This document shows positions 29,156-38,822 of a stretch of 64,000 nucleotides of DNA, in pieces. A program made the translations under genes and the position numbers. Every line of letters starts with the position of its first letter. Within the stretch, counting starts at the first letter, position 1. The DNA comes from Hyphomicrobiaceae bacterium (GTDB lineage: Bacteria; Pseudomonadota; Alphaproteobacteria; Rhizobiales; Hyphomicrobiaceae): contig JANYHF010000059.1 of assembly GCA_025359185.1 (NCBI GenBank), forward strand, positions 42,091 to 106,090. The letters are read 5' to 3'. A model generated the notes under the pieces. That model did not search any database. It had not been told where the DNA came from and worked only from the letters and a program-made list of their open reading frames with translations.

Positions 29156-29893
29156 ATGACTTTTTTGTTAGCGCCCGGCGACTCCCGTTCCGGGAGCCGG
29201 CCGCCGGGCGCGCCAGATGCGGCCATAGTGGCCATCAAAGGGGCGGCAGCCAGTTTAGTGTGGGGCGGCACAGATCTGCGAAACAATGGTCTTTGCGACT
29301 TGAAAACCATTTTACCAAAAACAGACGCAGGCGCGGCGCTGCAAGGACTGGAGTCGTTGCTGCGCGACACGGGCACCCATCCGCCGGTCCATCTGTGGAA
29401 CCCGCCCTATTGCGGCGATATCGGGATGCGCATCGCGAGCGATGGAACGTGGTTTTATGCGGGCAGCCCGATTGGCCGCAAGCCGCTGGTCAAACTGTTC
29501 GCCTCGGTGCTGCGCAAGGATGAGGATGGGCTGACCTATCTTGTTACGCCGGTCGAGAAGGTGCTCGTCACCGTGGACGATGCACCGTTCTTGGCGGTGG
29601 AGATGGAGGTCACAGGAGAGGGCCGTGGACAGGCGTTGGCTCTGCGCACCAACACCGATGACTGGGTGACGTGCGGGCCTGAGCACCCCTTGCGATTCGG
29701 CTGCGATCCTCGGACGGGCGGTCCAAAACCCTATCTCACCGTGCGCGGCCGCCTCGATGCCCTGTTCACCCGCGCGCTCTATTACGATCTTGTCGCGTTG
29801 GCTGGCGTGGAAGGTCGCGATGGTATGGAGCAGTTTGGCGTCTGGAGTGGCGGCGCATTCTTTGCGATGGCGCCAGCAGCGGCGGTAGTATGA
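29156..29893 (+). CDS. DUF1285 domain-containing protein
   Basis: A 245-residue protein with the DUF1285 core (PPVHLWNPPYCGDIGMRIASDGTW, the GSPIGRKPLVKLFASVLR strand and DAPFLAVEMEV). Known relatives are about 190 residues; here the N-terminal 70 are extra. Function unknown. A GAGGAG lies 19 bases before the ATG at 29156, rather far. The last bases overlap the next gene as ATGA. Confidence 0.85.
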   Translation: MTFLLAPGDSRSGSRPPGAPDAAIVAIKGAAASLVWGGTDLRNNGLCDLKTILPKTDAGAALQGLESLLRDTGTHPPVHLWNPPYCGDIGMRIASDGTWFYAGSPIGRKPLVKLFASVLRKDEDGLTYLVTPVEKVLVTVDDAPFLAVEMEVTGEGRGQALALRTNTDDWVTCGPEHPLRFGCDPRTGGPKPYLTVRGRLDALFTRALYYDLVALAGVEGRDGMEQFGVWSGGAFFAMAPAAAVV

Positions 29894-30516
29894 TCTCGGC
29901 GGCCTCTCAATTCCGGCAATTGGCGCTGTCGCGGCTGTCAGCTGCGCCGATGCCGCTGGCCCGACGCGGCGACCACGATCTTAATCCCGATACGGCGGAT
30001 GAGATGAGCGGTAGTGGCACCGTGGTCGCCGCCGCGGTGCTGGTCCCGATCGTGGCGCGCGCTACTGGCTTAATGATGTTGCTCACTCAGCGCACGGCAG
30101 ACCTCGCGTCCCATGCCGGACAAGTCGCGTTCCCCGGCGGCAAGGTGGACCCGGAGGATGCCGGGCCACTCGCTGCCGCCTTGCGCGAAGCAGAGGAGGA
30201 AATCGGCCTTGAGCGCCGCTTTGTCGAGCCGCTTGGCTTTCTCGATGGCTACCAGACCGGCACCGGCTTTCGCATTGCGCCCGCCGTCGCGCTGGTGTCT
30301 GAAGGGTTCACGCTCCGCCTCAACGCCGGCGAAGTTGCCGGCGCCTTCGAGGTGCCGCTGGCCTTCCTGCTCGATCCGGCCAATCATCAGACACAATCGC
30401 GCGAATGGCGCGGCAAGCTGCGTACATTCTACGCCATGCCTTATGGCGATCACTACATCTGGGGCGCGACCGCCGGCATGATCCGCAATTTGTATGAAAG
30501 ATTGATGTTGGGATGA
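29890..30516 (+). CDS. CoA pyrophosphatase-type Nudix hydrolase
   Basis: 208 residues. It has the NudL/UPF0035 hallmark just before the Nudix box (LASHAGQVAFPGG) and the box itself KVDPEDAGPLAAALREAEEEIGL, carrying the metal-binding glutamates; spacing in the box is two residues longer than the general consensus, as is usual in this subfamily. It hydrolyses CoA or related nucleoside diphosphate derivatives. The start overlaps the DUF1285 stop (ATGA) and its own stop overlaps the next start, giving a tightly coupled three-gene unit. Confidence 0.9.
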   Translation: MISAASQFRQLALSRLSAAPMPLARRGDHDLNPDTADEMSGSGTVVAAAVLVPIVARATGLMMLLTQRTADLASHAGQVAFPGGKVDPEDAGPLAAALREAEEEIGLERRFVEPLGFLDGYQTGTGFRIAPAVALVSEGFTLRLNAGEVAGAFEVPLAFLLDPANHQTQSREWRGKLRTFYAMPYGDHYIWGATAGMIRNLYERLMLG

Positions 30517-31937
30517 TAGCGCCACTGCCCAGTTTGGCGGGGGCCGATTGGCTCGTGCGGCCCGAGACGCAACGTGTCCTGACGGCGCTGACGGCGGCAG
30601 GCTTTTCGGCGCGCGCCGTGGGCGGCTGCGTGCGTAATGCGCTGATGGGGCTGCCGGTGACAGATATCGACATCGCAACAACGGCGCTGCCCGAGCAAAC
30701 GATGGCGGTTGCGCGGGCGGCGGGGATGGCTGCGGTGCCGACGGGCATCGAGCACGGCACGGTGACGGTGGTTTGCAGCCATGTGCCGTTCGAAGTGACG
30801 ACGCTGCGCCGGGACGTCGCGACCGATGGCCGGCGCGCGGTGGTGGCGTTCACGGATGATTGGGCCGAGGATGCGGCGCGGCGAGATTTTACGATGAACG
30901 CGCTGTATTGTACGGGCGATGGCACGGTGTTTGACCCGCTCGGCGGGTTTGCCGATCTGGACGCCCGGCGTGTACGGTTCATTGGCGATCCGGCGGCGCG
31001 CATCCGCGAGGATTATCTCCGTATCCTGCGCTTTTTTCGATTCCACGCAACCTACGGCGTAAGCGGATTGGATGCGGCGGGCGCGCGCGCCTGCGTGCAT
31101 TTGCGCGCCGGGCTGCGGCAACTGTCAGGCGAGCGGGTGGGCGCAGAGATGATGAAACTGCTGGTGGCGCCGCGCGCGGTGGCGGGCCTGACGGCAATGT
31201 CCGATTTCGGGCTGCTGGTCGATGTGCTCGGCGGCGTGCCGCGATTGGCGAGGTTCACGCGGCTGGTGGAGATAGAAACAGCAATCACTGTTGCGGGGCT
31301 TTCCCATCCCACCCCCACTTTAATCCTCCCCCCTCAAGGGGGAGGAGACGCCAATGCCGATAGAAGTCCTGCTCCCGACTCTGGCGTCCCTTCCCCCTTG
31401 AAGGGGGAAGGACAGGATGGAGGTGGGGCGGGAAAGCCTCTCCCCGACGCCGCTCTCCGGCTGGCTGCTCTTGCCGTGCATGGACCCGAAGACGCCGCTC
31501 GGCTCGGCGGCTTGCTGCGGCTGTCGCGCGAGCAGCAAGCTGTGCTGGAGGCGCTGACCGCGATAACTTGGCGTCTGGATGCTGCGGCGACGGAGCATGC
31601 TGCACAGGTGGCGCTCTACCGTCTGGGGGCAGCTGGCTACCAGCGGCGTGTGCTGATGGACTGGGCGGGTTCCGGCGCCCGTGCTGATGATGCCAAGTGG
31701 CTCAGCCTATGGACCCTGCCCGTGCGCCTCGGCGTGCCAGTATTTCCGTTGCAGGGCCGCGATCTCACCGCTCTTGGTGTCGCTCCCGGCCCGCAGATCG
31801 GCGAGCTGTTGCGCCGGCTGGAACAACGCTGGATGGATGATGGTTTCACCACAAGCGCTGGCGAGCTGAGGGCGCTGACGCTGTCTTGGTGCCAGGCACC
31901 GGTAGTGTCTGGCACCCAGGCGGAGCGGCAATTGTAG
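30513..31937 (+). CDS. cca: CCA tRNA nucleotidyltransferase with in-frame repeat insertion
   Basis: Class II CCA-adding enzyme or poly(A) polymerase-like protein of 474 residues. The catalytic carboxylates are D51 and D53 in GLPVTDIDIAT, with GGCVRN before them and RRDFTMNALY and the RIREDYLRILRFFRF neck region after. Typical relatives are near 400-420 residues; here residues about 263-308 (LILPPQGGG ... SPLKGEGQDGGG) are encoded by a dispersed palindromic element at 31298-31437, and the last residues (APVVSGTQAERQL) by another hairpin repeat. The reading frame stays open through both. The body domain resumes at LPDAALRLAALAVHG. Confidence 0.9.
   Translation: MIAPLPSLAGADWLVRPETQRVLTALTAAGFSARAVGGCVRNALMGLPVTDIDIATTALPEQTMAVARAAGMAAVPTGIEHGTVTVVCSHVPFEVTTLRRDVATDGRRAVVAFTDDWAEDAARRDFTMNALYCTGDGTVFDPLGGFADLDARRVRFIGDPAARIREDYLRILRFFRFHATYGVSGLDAAGARACVHLRAGLRQLSGERVGAEMMKLLVAPRAVAGLTAMSDFGLLVDVLGGVPRLARFTRLVEIETAITVAGLSHPTPTLILPPQGGGDANADRSPAPDSGVPSPLKGEGQDGGGAGKPLPDAALRLAALAVHGPEDAARLGGLLRLSREQQAVLEALTAITWRLDAAATEHAAQVALYRLGAAGYQRRVLMDWAGSGARADDAKWLSLWTLPVRLGVPVFPLQGRDLTALGVAPGPQIGELLRRLEQRWMDDGFTTSAGELRALTLSWCQAPVVSGTQAERQL
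31298..31437. repeat. G/C-tract palindromic element, copy 2, inside cca
   Basis: Outer arms CTTTCCCATCCCACCCCC and GGTGGGGCGGGAAAG, inner arms CCTCCCCCCTC/GGGGGAGGAG and TTCCCCCTTGAAGGGGGAA, GGCGTC/GACGCC around the centre, and CGATAG at 31358-31363. It lies wholly within the coding sequence of the CCA transferase and adds about 46 codons without a stop. Confidence 0.85.
31888..31916. repeat. GTGTCAGGCACC-type hairpin, copy 3 (degenerate)
   Basis: GGTGCCAGGCAC and GTGTCTGGCACC form a stem with one G-T position around a 5-base loop. It encodes the C-terminal residues of the CCA transferase, as copy 2 does for an aminotransferase. Confidence 0.6.
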
Positions 31938-32010
31938 GTTCTGATGTCCCCGTCAAGGGCTCCGGCCGAGCGGGTTTGCTCGCCGCCGCCTGGGTGGGGC
32001 ACATCAGAAC
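31938..32010. repeat. fold-back sequence between cca and upp
   Basis: GTTCTGATGTCCCC directly after the cca stop is matched by GGGGCACATCAGAAC at 31996-32010, a 10-bp perfect outer stem continuing after one bulged base. It separates convergent genes and may end both transcripts. Confidence 0.55.
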
Positions 32011-32032
32011 TTACTTCACCCACGTCTGCAGC

Positions 32033-32677
32033 CTACTTCGTCCCATACATCCTATCGCCCGCATCACCCAATCCGGGCACGATATAACCGTGGTCGTTCA
32101 AATGGCTGTCCACCGCCGCCGTGTACACGCGCACATCGGGATGCGCCGCCGTCAAGGCCGCAATACCTTCTGGCGCCGAGAGCAGGCACACCAGCTTGAT
32201 GTCCTTGACGCCGCGCGCCTTCAGGAGCGCCACGGCCGCCGCCACTGAATTGCCGGTCGCCAGCATCGGATCGACCAGCACCACCAGCCGCTCGGCGATG
32301 TCCTCGGGCAGTTTGCAATAATACTGCACTGGCTGCAGCGTCTTGGGGTCGCGATAGAGCCCGATATGGCCAACGCGGGCCGACGGCACCAAGTCGAGGA
32401 GGCCGTCCAGCAAGCCAACGCCCGCCCGCAGGATAGGCACGAAAACCAGCTTCTTGCCCTTGATGAACCGCGCGTCCATCGGCCCCACCGGCGTTTCGAT
32501 GGGCCTGAGCTCCACCGGCAGATCGCGCAAGACCTCGTAGCCGAGCAGCAGGCTGATCTCGCGCAGCAACTGTCTGAATACGGACGAGGGCGTGGTCTTG
32601 TCGCGCATCAGCGAGAGTTTGTGGACGATGAGGGGGTGATCGACGACGGTGACGTTGGGGTGGATGGCGGTGCGCAT
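32033..32677 (-). CDS. upp: uracil phosphoribosyltransferase
   Basis: Pyrimidine salvage: uracil plus PRPP to UMP. The 214-residue product has the family PRPP loop [13 protein letters not shown] and the uracil-binding C-terminus [17 protein letters not shown]. The frame is open to 32776, but the ATG at 32677 gives the usual N-terminus ([16 protein letters not shown]). Confidence 0.96.
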   Translation of the reverse strand: MRTAIHPNVTVVDHPLIVHKLSLMRDKTTPSSVFRQLLREISLLLGYEVLRDLPVELRPIETPVGPMDARFIKGKKLVFVPILRAGVGLLDGLLDLVPSARVGHIGLYRDPKTLQPVQYYCKLPEDIAERLVVLVDPMLATGNSVAAAVALLKARGVKDIKLVCLLSAPEGIAALTAAHPDVRVYTAAVDSHLNDHGYIVPGLGDAGDRMYGTK

Positions 32678-32933
32678 AGCGGCCCTCTGCGGCGGTGGAA
32701 ATGTTGTAGTGCAATGACAACCTTTAGGCGTGGAAATCAAGGTGCGGCCTGGACAATCCAAACGTCCTCGCAACATACCCCGCCCTAATCCTGAGGAGGC
32801 CCGTTCTGCACGGGCCGTCTCGAAGGATGCGTGGGGACGAACTATCCAACTGCGGGCAGTCCGCCAACCCGGCGCATCCTTCGAGACGCGACAAAGATGT
32901 CGCTCCCCAGGATGAGGTCAGTCGGTGTGGCGG

Positions 32934-34289
32934 TCAGTTGTTGATCAGCCCTCGCACCAAATCCCCATGCCGCGCCAGCGTTTTCCGCATGTCCACCGTC
33001 GTCACCCGCCCTTCGCGCACGACCACGCGGCCTTTGACCACCGTGAAGGCCGCGCGCTGCGGGCCACAGAAGATGAGACCCGCGACTGGGTCCCATTGGG
33101 TGCCCGCCATCATCGGCGTATCCAAAGGAAAGGCCGCGAAATCGGCTGCAAAGCCTGGGGCGAGCTGGCCGATTTCGCTGGCGCGGCCTAGCACGCGGGC
33201 ACCGCCTCTGGTGGCGAGTTCGAGGGCTTGCCGGGCCGTCAGCGCGCCCGCGTTGCCGCCGGCGCGCTGCAGCAGCATGGCCAGACGCGCTTCACCGAGC
33301 AGGTCCGCGCAATCGTTGGAGGCCGAGCCATCGACGCCGAGGCCGATGTGCACGCCCCGGTCGAGCATTTTTCGCAACGGCGCAATGCCGGAGCCGAGCC
33401 GCATGTTGCTGGTGGGGCAGTGGGCGATTCCGGTGCCGGTGCGCGCAAACAGCCCGATCTCGGCATCGTCGAGCACGCAGCAGTGGGCGTGCCAGACGTG
33501 GTCGCCGGTCCAGCCCGCTTCCTCCGCATACTGCCCGGGACGCATGCCGAATTTTTCGAGGCTATAGGCGATGTCCTCGGCGTTTTCGGCAAGATGTGTG
33601 TGCAGACCGATCTTGTGGCGGGCTGCCATCGCCGCCGTGTCGCGCATCAGTTCGCGGCTGACCGAGAAGGGTGAGCACGGAGCGAGTGCGATCCGCAGCA
33701 TGGAATTGGGCGAGGCGTCATGATAGCGGGCGATGATCCGCTCACAGTCCTTCAGGATGGCATCGGGCTTTTCCACCACACTGTCGGGCGGCAATCCGCC
33801 TTGCGATTCGCCAATGCTCATCGAGCCTCGCGTAGCCGTGAAGCGCAGGCCGATCTCGCTGGCCGCCTCGATCTCGTCATCCAGCCGCGCGCCGTTGGGG
33901 AACATATAGAGATGATCGCTCGCCGTGGTGCAGCCCGACAGCGCCAGCTCGGCCAACCCAACCAGCGCCGACACGCGAATATGCTCCGGCTCCATCCGCG
34001 CCCAGATCGGATAGAGCGTCTTTAACCAGCCGAACAGCAGCTGGTCCTGCCCGGCGGGGACCACGCGCGTAAGGTTCTGGTAGAGATGATGGTGGGTGTT
34101 GACGAGGCCGGGGATGACGATGTGGTTTTGGAGGTCGAGCACCTCGTCGGCGGTTTGCGGCAGCGAGGCAGATGGACCGACCGCCTCGATCACCCCATCG
34201 CGCGCGAACAGCCCGCCGCCCGCAATTTCGTGGCGCGCTCCGTCCATGGTCACGAGGATTTGGGCGTTGCAGGCGAGGAGCGTGGGCAT
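32934..34289 (-). CDS. 8-oxoguanine deaminase-like amidohydrolase
   Basis: A 451-residue amidohydrolase-superfamily enzyme. Metal ligands are visible in NTHHHLYQN, HTHLAE and in VDGSASND near the C-terminus, and HAHCCVLDDAE fits the chlorohydrolase/guanine deaminase group. The pattern, notably the ASDHLYMFPNG segment, matches 8-oxoguanine deaminases, which hydrolyse 8-oxoguanine to urate; other aromatic deaminases (AtzB/TrzN-like) are the alternative. The ATG at 34289 lies 5 bases after the mnmA stop, so the two genes are an operon. Confidence 0.85.
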   Translation of the reverse strand: MPTLLACNAQILVTMDGARHEIAGGGLFARDGVIEAVGPSASLPQTADEVLDLQNHIVIPGLVNTHHHLYQNLTRVVPAGQDQLLFGWLKTLYPIWARMEPEHIRVSALVGLAELALSGCTTASDHLYMFPNGARLDDEIEAASEIGLRFTATRGSMSIGESQGGLPPDSVVEKPDAILKDCERIIARYHDASPNSMLRIALAPCSPFSVSRELMRDTAAMAARHKIGLHTHLAENAEDIAYSLEKFGMRPGQYAEEAGWTGDHVWHAHCCVLDDAEIGLFARTGTGIAHCPTSNMRLGSGIAPLRKMLDRGVHIGLGVDGSASNDCADLLGEARLAMLLQRAGGNAGALTARQALELATRGGARVLGRASEIGQLAPGFAADFAAFPLDTPMMAGTQWDPVAGLIFCGPQRAAFTVVKGRVVVREGRVTTVDMRKTLARHGDLVRGLINN

Positions 34290-34294
34290 CCCTG

Positions 34295-35470
34295 CTACTC
34301 CGCGGCCACGGCCACCGGCTGCCGCTCGGCCGAGCGTATCCAGCCGCCGCCGAGGATGCGGGCGGCACCAGAAGCGTCCGCGTAAAACACGCAAGCCTGT
34401 CCTGGCGACACGCCGGCCACAGTGCCCGGAAACTCAACCGACCAATCGCCATCCGCCTTGACCAGCCGCGCAACCTGCGGCGCTCCGCTCGACCGGATGC
34501 GCGCGGCGATCTCCAGCCCCTCAGCCGGAATCGCGCCGCCCAGCCAGTTCACATCCCTGAGCCGCACCACATGGCAGGTCAGCGCCCCGCGCGGGCCGAC
34601 GACGACGCGCCGCCGCGCCGCATCCAGAGCCACCACGAACAGCGGATGAGCCGCCGCCACGCCCAGACCCTTGCGCTGGCCGATGGTGTAATGGGTGATG
34701 CCCTGATGCTGGCCGAGCACGCGGCCGTCCATATGAACAATCTGGCCCGGCCCCGCCGCGCCCGGTCGCAAGCGGTCCAACACGGTCGTGTAATGGCCCT
34801 TGGGCACGAAACAGATGTCCTGGCTGTCAGCCTTTTCCGACACCGGCAGGCCCAGACGCCGCGCGTGTTCGCGCACGTCGCTCTTCAGCAAGCCTCCCAA
34901 AGGAAAGCGCAGGAAATCCAGGGTATCGCGCGTGGTTGCGAACAGGAAATAGCTCTGGTCCCGGCTGGCATCGGCGGGCTGATGCAGCTCCAGGCCGTCC
35001 GGCCCCATTAGAGAACGGACATAGTGCCCGGTCGCCATCGCAGACGCGCCCAGCTCGCGCGCCGTGGTTAGAAGGTCGCGGAACTTCACCTTCTGGTTGC
35101 ACTGAATGCACGGCACCGGGGTTTCGCCCGCCACGTAACTGGCCGCGAAATCCTCGATCACGGCGCTGCGGAACTTTGCTTCGTAGTCGAGCACATAATG
35201 CGGGATGCCGAGATGCGCCGCCACCTTACGTGCATCGCCAATATCGCGCCCAGCGCAACACGCGCCCTTGCGGCCCGTCGCCTCGCCATCGTCATAGAGC
35301 TGCAAGGTGATGCCGACGACGTCGTAGCCCGCCTCCTTGAGTAGCCCGGCGGCCACGCACGAATCCACGCCGCCCGACATCGCCACGACGATGCTGGTCG
35401 TGGCTGGATCACCGGCAAGGTGCAGCGGATCGATGCTTGGCAGGTCGAGTGGGGTGGCCATGGGACTCAA
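34295..35470 (-). CDS. mnmA: tRNA-specific 2-thiouridylase
   Basis: Makes 2-thiouridine at U34 of Glu, Gln and Lys tRNAs. The 391-residue protein has the PP-loop SGGVDS at 32-37, the catalytic cysteine in PVPCIQCN and the second in [11 protein letters not shown]. The N-terminal 25 residues are an ordinary extension. Start at 35470; M4 is an alternative. Downstream the gene is coupled to the deaminase. Confidence 0.96.
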   Translation of the reverse strand: MSPMATPLDLPSIDPLHLAGDPATTSIVVAMSGGVDSCVAAGLLKEAGYDVVGITLQLYDDGEATGRKGACCAGRDIGDARKVAAHLGIPHYVLDYEAKFRSAVIEDFAASYVAGETPVPCIQCNQKVKFRDLLTTARELGASAMATGHYVRSLMGPDGLELHQPADASRDQSYFLFATTRDTLDFLRFPLGGLLKSDVREHARRLGLPVSEKADSQDICFVPKGHYTTVLDRLRPGAAGPGQIVHMDGRVLGQHQGITHYTIGQRKGLGVAAAHPLFVVALDAARRRVVVGPRGALTCHVVRLRDVNWLGGAIPAEGLEIAARIRSSGAPQVARLVKADGDWSVEFPGTVAGVSPGQACVFYADASGAARILGGGWIRSAERQPVAVAAE

Positions 35471-35503
35471 ATTCCAAGCTGTGTCGTTTCAGCTCAGCCT
35501 CGC

Positions 35504-35597
35504 CACCCTGTCCCTCTCCCCGCTGGGCGGAGGGGACGCAGGCTTCGATAGCTCTGTTGTGTCGTCCCCTCGCCCCATTGGGGAGAGGGACAGGGTG
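35504..35597. repeat. G/C-tract palindromic element, copy 3
   Basis: Perfect 18-bp terminal arms CACCCTGTCCCTCTCCCC at 35504-35521 and its complement at 35580-35597, with GGGGACG/CGTCCCC inside and CGATAG at 35546-35551. Intergenic, upstream of mnmA. Confidence 0.85.
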
Positions 35598-35653
35598 AGG
35601 GGGTGATCTGCCTGCCGACGATGATATAGTCACAAGCCTTGGTGGTCCAGTGT

Positions 35654-36889
35654 TTATGCCAACTCCGCCGCGATGGCCTTGATAGCGGCCAGCGTATCTA
35701 GGCTGTGGTTCAGGATCACAGGGGCGGGATAGGTCGAGAGTTTCGCCACCACCAGATCGTGCTCGGGCGCGATATAAACCAGCTGCCCGAAAATACCGCG
35801 CGCCTGCGCAGTCTGCGCGCCTTTGTCTGCGACCCAGAATTGGTTGCGGTAGACGCCTTTGGGAAACAGCTGGCGGCCGTAGTCGTCCATCATACCGTGG
35901 CCACCCCGTCGGATATCGATGATCCATTCAGCCGGCAGGATCGCCTGGCCATTGAAAGTGCCAATGCCCAGATGCACCAGGCCAAAGCGTGCATAGTCAC
36001 GTAACGTCGCGTTGAAGCCACCCGACGCCAGCGCGTAGCCGGTGCGGTCGACGGTGAAATTAGCGCTCTCCCCGGCTCCCATCGGCTGCCAGAGATGCTC
36101 ACTCACCAGTTCCGGGAGGCGCTTGCCGGAGGCCCGTTCCATGGCAAAGCCAAGCACATCGGTCTCGATGGAGCGGTAGAGAAAGCGGCTGCCGTGTTCG
36201 GCGTCCTTGGCTTTGAGTGTGAGGATCTGCTCCCACATGCTGGTGTACCAGGGCCCGGTTGGCGGCGGTTCGGCGGGAATCGGCTTCCAGCCGCAGGCGA
36301 CGTCGGTCTTACCAATATCCGAGAAGCGGTTTGTGTAGTCTAGCTCGTTGAAACTGACGCCGCTGGTCATATCCAAAACGTGCTGCACGGCTGCCCCGGC
36401 ATAGCCGGTCGTGGCCAGTTCCGGCATGTATTGGGTGAGAGGCGCGGCGGGGTCGAGCAGCCCCTGGTGGACGAGCACCCCTGCGACACTGCCCACCACC
36501 GATTTGGCCACCGACTGCGACAGATGCAGCGTGCGAGGCGTCATGCCGTTCCTGTACTCTTCGGCAAGAATGCGTCCGCGATGGATGACTATGAAGCCAT
36601 CCGTAGACGTTGAGTCCAGCAGCCCTGAGACCGTGCTCTTGCTGCCATCGTGCCGCAAAAAGGCGATGCGGCTGAGGTCCTGCCGCGCCTCGGCCAGCGG
36701 CGACACCGGCCCCTCGCCGCGCCACACCTCGGCCGTCGGCACCAGCTCGCGCACATGCTGAAAGGCCCAGCGGTTCCACGGCGCACGATCCCAGTCTTCA
36801 ATCGGGAATTGGTCAGCCGCGCGATGCGAATTGGCGCGCCAGCGGGCCGGTGTCGCTTCATTCCTTGCGGGGCGTGAAGTTTCTATCAT
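35654..36889 (-). CDS. serine hydrolase, beta-lactamase class C family
   Basis: A 411-residue protein with the penicillin-binding SxxK motif S126-V-A-K129 in LSQSVAKS and a likely second-motif tyrosine in FLYRSIETDVLG, as in 6-aminohexanoate-dimer hydrolase and related esterases. No signal peptide is visible, which suggests a cytoplasmic hydrolase rather than a periplasmic beta-lactamase. Substrate unknown. It stands alone between the repeat upstream of mnmA and the heparinase-like gene. Confidence 0.88.
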   Translation of the reverse strand: MIETSRPARNEATPARWRANSHRAADQFPIEDWDRAPWNRWAFQHVRELVPTAEVWRGEGPVSPLAEARQDLSRIAFLRHDGSKSTVSGLLDSTSTDGFIVIHRGRILAEEYRNGMTPRTLHLSQSVAKSVVGSVAGVLVHQGLLDPAAPLTQYMPELATTGYAGAAVQHVLDMTSGVSFNELDYTNRFSDIGKTDVACGWKPIPAEPPPTGPWYTSMWEQILTLKAKDAEHGSRFLYRSIETDVLGFAMERASGKRLPELVSEHLWQPMGAGESANFTVDRTGYALASGGFNATLRDYARFGLVHLGIGTFNGQAILPAEWIIDIRRGGHGMMDDYGRQLFPKGVYRNQFWVADKGAQTAQARGIFGQLVYIAPEHDLVVAKLSTYPAPVILNHSLDTLAAIKAIAAELA

Positions 36890-37079
36890 CGCTGTCTCAC
36901 TGTCTCACTGCCTTGATGTCGAAGACGACGAAAGAACTGGGCGGCATCGCCGGTGTCAAGCGCGTTGCTCGAAAGCCACGCCGTACCCCTCCAGCCGCCG
37001 CCCGGCCTTGACCCGTGAGCCGCAGCCGTCACAATACCTCCTGCAAACTCGCAATACCGTGCGGTAGGAAACTCGCTCA

Positions 37080-38822
37080 ATGGCCGTTGCCTTTGATTTC
37101 CGGCGTAAACGCTCCTTTCCGGCACGGCCTGACGACGAGGGCCAAGCCGCGTCCTTTCGCGAACGGCTGGCCGGCGCGGTGGATACAGTTCGGCGCGGCA
37201 ATGCGGCGCGGCCTGAGCTGCTGCTGATCCCGCAGGATTTGCGAACGGCCGATCCGGGCTTTTTTGCTGAACTTGCTGCCGGTACGATGGGGTTGGCGGG
37301 CGCAACTGTTCAGATCGATGGCACATCGCCGTTTCTCGTCACGCCGCCAAGCCAAGCCTGGCAAGCCGCGCTGCTCGGCTTTAGTTGGCTTAGCGATCTG
37401 CGCGCCGCCAACCTGGGCGAAGCTCAGGCTCTTGCCCGGCGCACCGTCGATGATTGGATTGCGCAAGGGCGGACGGACGATGCGGCCGATTGGACGGCGG
37501 GGATTGCGGCACGGCGGCTGATGTCGTGGCTGGCCAATGCCGGAATGCTGGTGGAGAGCGGCTCGCCCGCCGCATACGATCGTTTCCTGGTGGCCTGCGA
37601 TCTGCACATGCGGCGGCTGCCAAAGCTGGCGGCGGTAGCGCGCGGAGAGCAGAAGCTCACAGCCTACATCGCTTTGCTGACGGGCAGCCTGTGCCTGTCA
37701 GATCAGGAGGCGGCGCTGTCTGTGTCGTTGCGCGGTCTTGAGGCCGAGCTTGGCCGCCAGATCCTCGATTGCGGCGGCCATATCAGCCGGCAGTCCGGTG
37801 TTCTTGTCGAGCTGATGCTTGACCTTCTGCCGTTGAAGCAATGTTTCATTGCGCGTGATCTGGTGCCGCCACCCCGGCTGCTCGCGGTCATGCGAAAAAT
37901 CACGCCCATGTTGCGGCACATGCAGCTGGGTGACCGGCGGCTGGCCCGCTTCAACGGCATGGCCGCGACCAGCGTTGACCGGCTCGCAACCGCGCTCTCC
38001 TACGACGCGGGCGCGCCTGATGGTGCCGATCTGAGCCTGCCGAGCCGCTATTTCCGGTTGCGCCGCCGTGGCACGATTGTGCTGATGGATGGCGGAGTGC
38101 CACCAGCGCCTGAGTATGCGCGCCAAGCCCATGCTGGCGCGCTGTCGTTCGAAATGAGTTCGGGCGACAGTTTGATATTCGTGAATGCGGGCGCGCCGGG
38201 GCCAGCCGATGAGAGTTGGCGCAGTCAAGCGCGCGGCACGCCAGCCCACACGGCGCTGGTGTTGAACGAGACCGCGTCGTCGCGACTTATACGTGAGGGC
38301 GGCAAGCCCGCGGTGCTGACGGGCCCCGCGACGGTTGAGGCCAAATTTGTCGAGCCAGGCGACGGCGCTATCGAAATCCAAAGTCTGCATGATGGCTATC
38401 AGGATCAGTTCGGTATGGTGCACGCGCGCATCCTGCGTTTGTCGGCGCACGGTGACCGGCTGAGCGGAATCGACCGGATTTATCAGCCGCAGCGCATCGC
38501 ACCGGCTGGCCGTGCCGACCGCAACTACGGCGTGCATTTTCACGTTCATCCGCAGGCCCGGGTGCGCTATCTGCCCGATGCGGGGGCGGCCGAGATTGAT
38601 CTGCGCAACGGCGAAACCTGGCGGTTTGTGGCTCACGGCGCCAAACTCGCGATTGAGGACAGTCTGTTTCTGGCGACGTTCACGGGTCCTCTGCGCAGTG
38701 TGCAGATCGTGCTGCGCGGGCACGCTTTTGAGGATACGCAAGTGCGCTGGTCGCTGGAACGCGTGCCCAGCCATCCCGGTCCTTTGCTCGCTGACGGCGG
38801 AGACCAAGACGCTGATGGCTGA
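37080..38822 (+). CDS. heparinase II/III family protein
   Basis: A 580-residue protein with an alpha-helical N-terminal half and a beta-sheet C-terminal half typical of heparinase II/III-like lyases; the second half contains [29 protein letters not shown] and [13 protein letters not shown]. In alphaproteobacteria this gene is regularly found just before purH, as here, where its stop overlaps the purH start by 8 bases. No signal sequence is seen. A role in cell-envelope polysaccharide metabolism is inferred only. Confidence 0.88.
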   Translation: MAVAFDFRRKRSFPARPDDEGQAASFRERLAGAVDTVRRGNAARPELLLIPQDLRTADPGFFAELAAGTMGLAGATVQIDGTSPFLVTPPSQAWQAALLGFSWLSDLRAANLGEAQALARRTVDDWIAQGRTDDAADWTAGIAARRLMSWLANAGMLVESGSPAAYDRFLVACDLHMRRLPKLAAVARGEQKLTAYIALLTGSLCLSDQEAALSVSLRGLEAELGRQILDCGGHISRQSGVLVELMLDLLPLKQCFIARDLVPPPRLLAVMRKITPMLRHMQLGDRRLARFNGMAATSVDRLATALSYDAGAPDGADLSLPSRYFRLRRRGTIVLMDGGVPPAPEYARQAHAGALSFEMSSGDSLIFVNAGAPGPADESWRSQARGTPAHTALVLNETASSRLIREGGKPAVLTGPATVEAKFVEPGDGAIEIQSLHDGYQDQFGMVHARILRLSAHGDRLSGIDRIYQPQRIAPAGRADRNYGVHFHVHPQARVRYLPDAGAAEIDLRNGETWRFVAHGAKLAIEDSLFLATFTGPLRSVQIVLRGHAFEDTQVRWSLERVPSHPGPLLADGGDQDADG

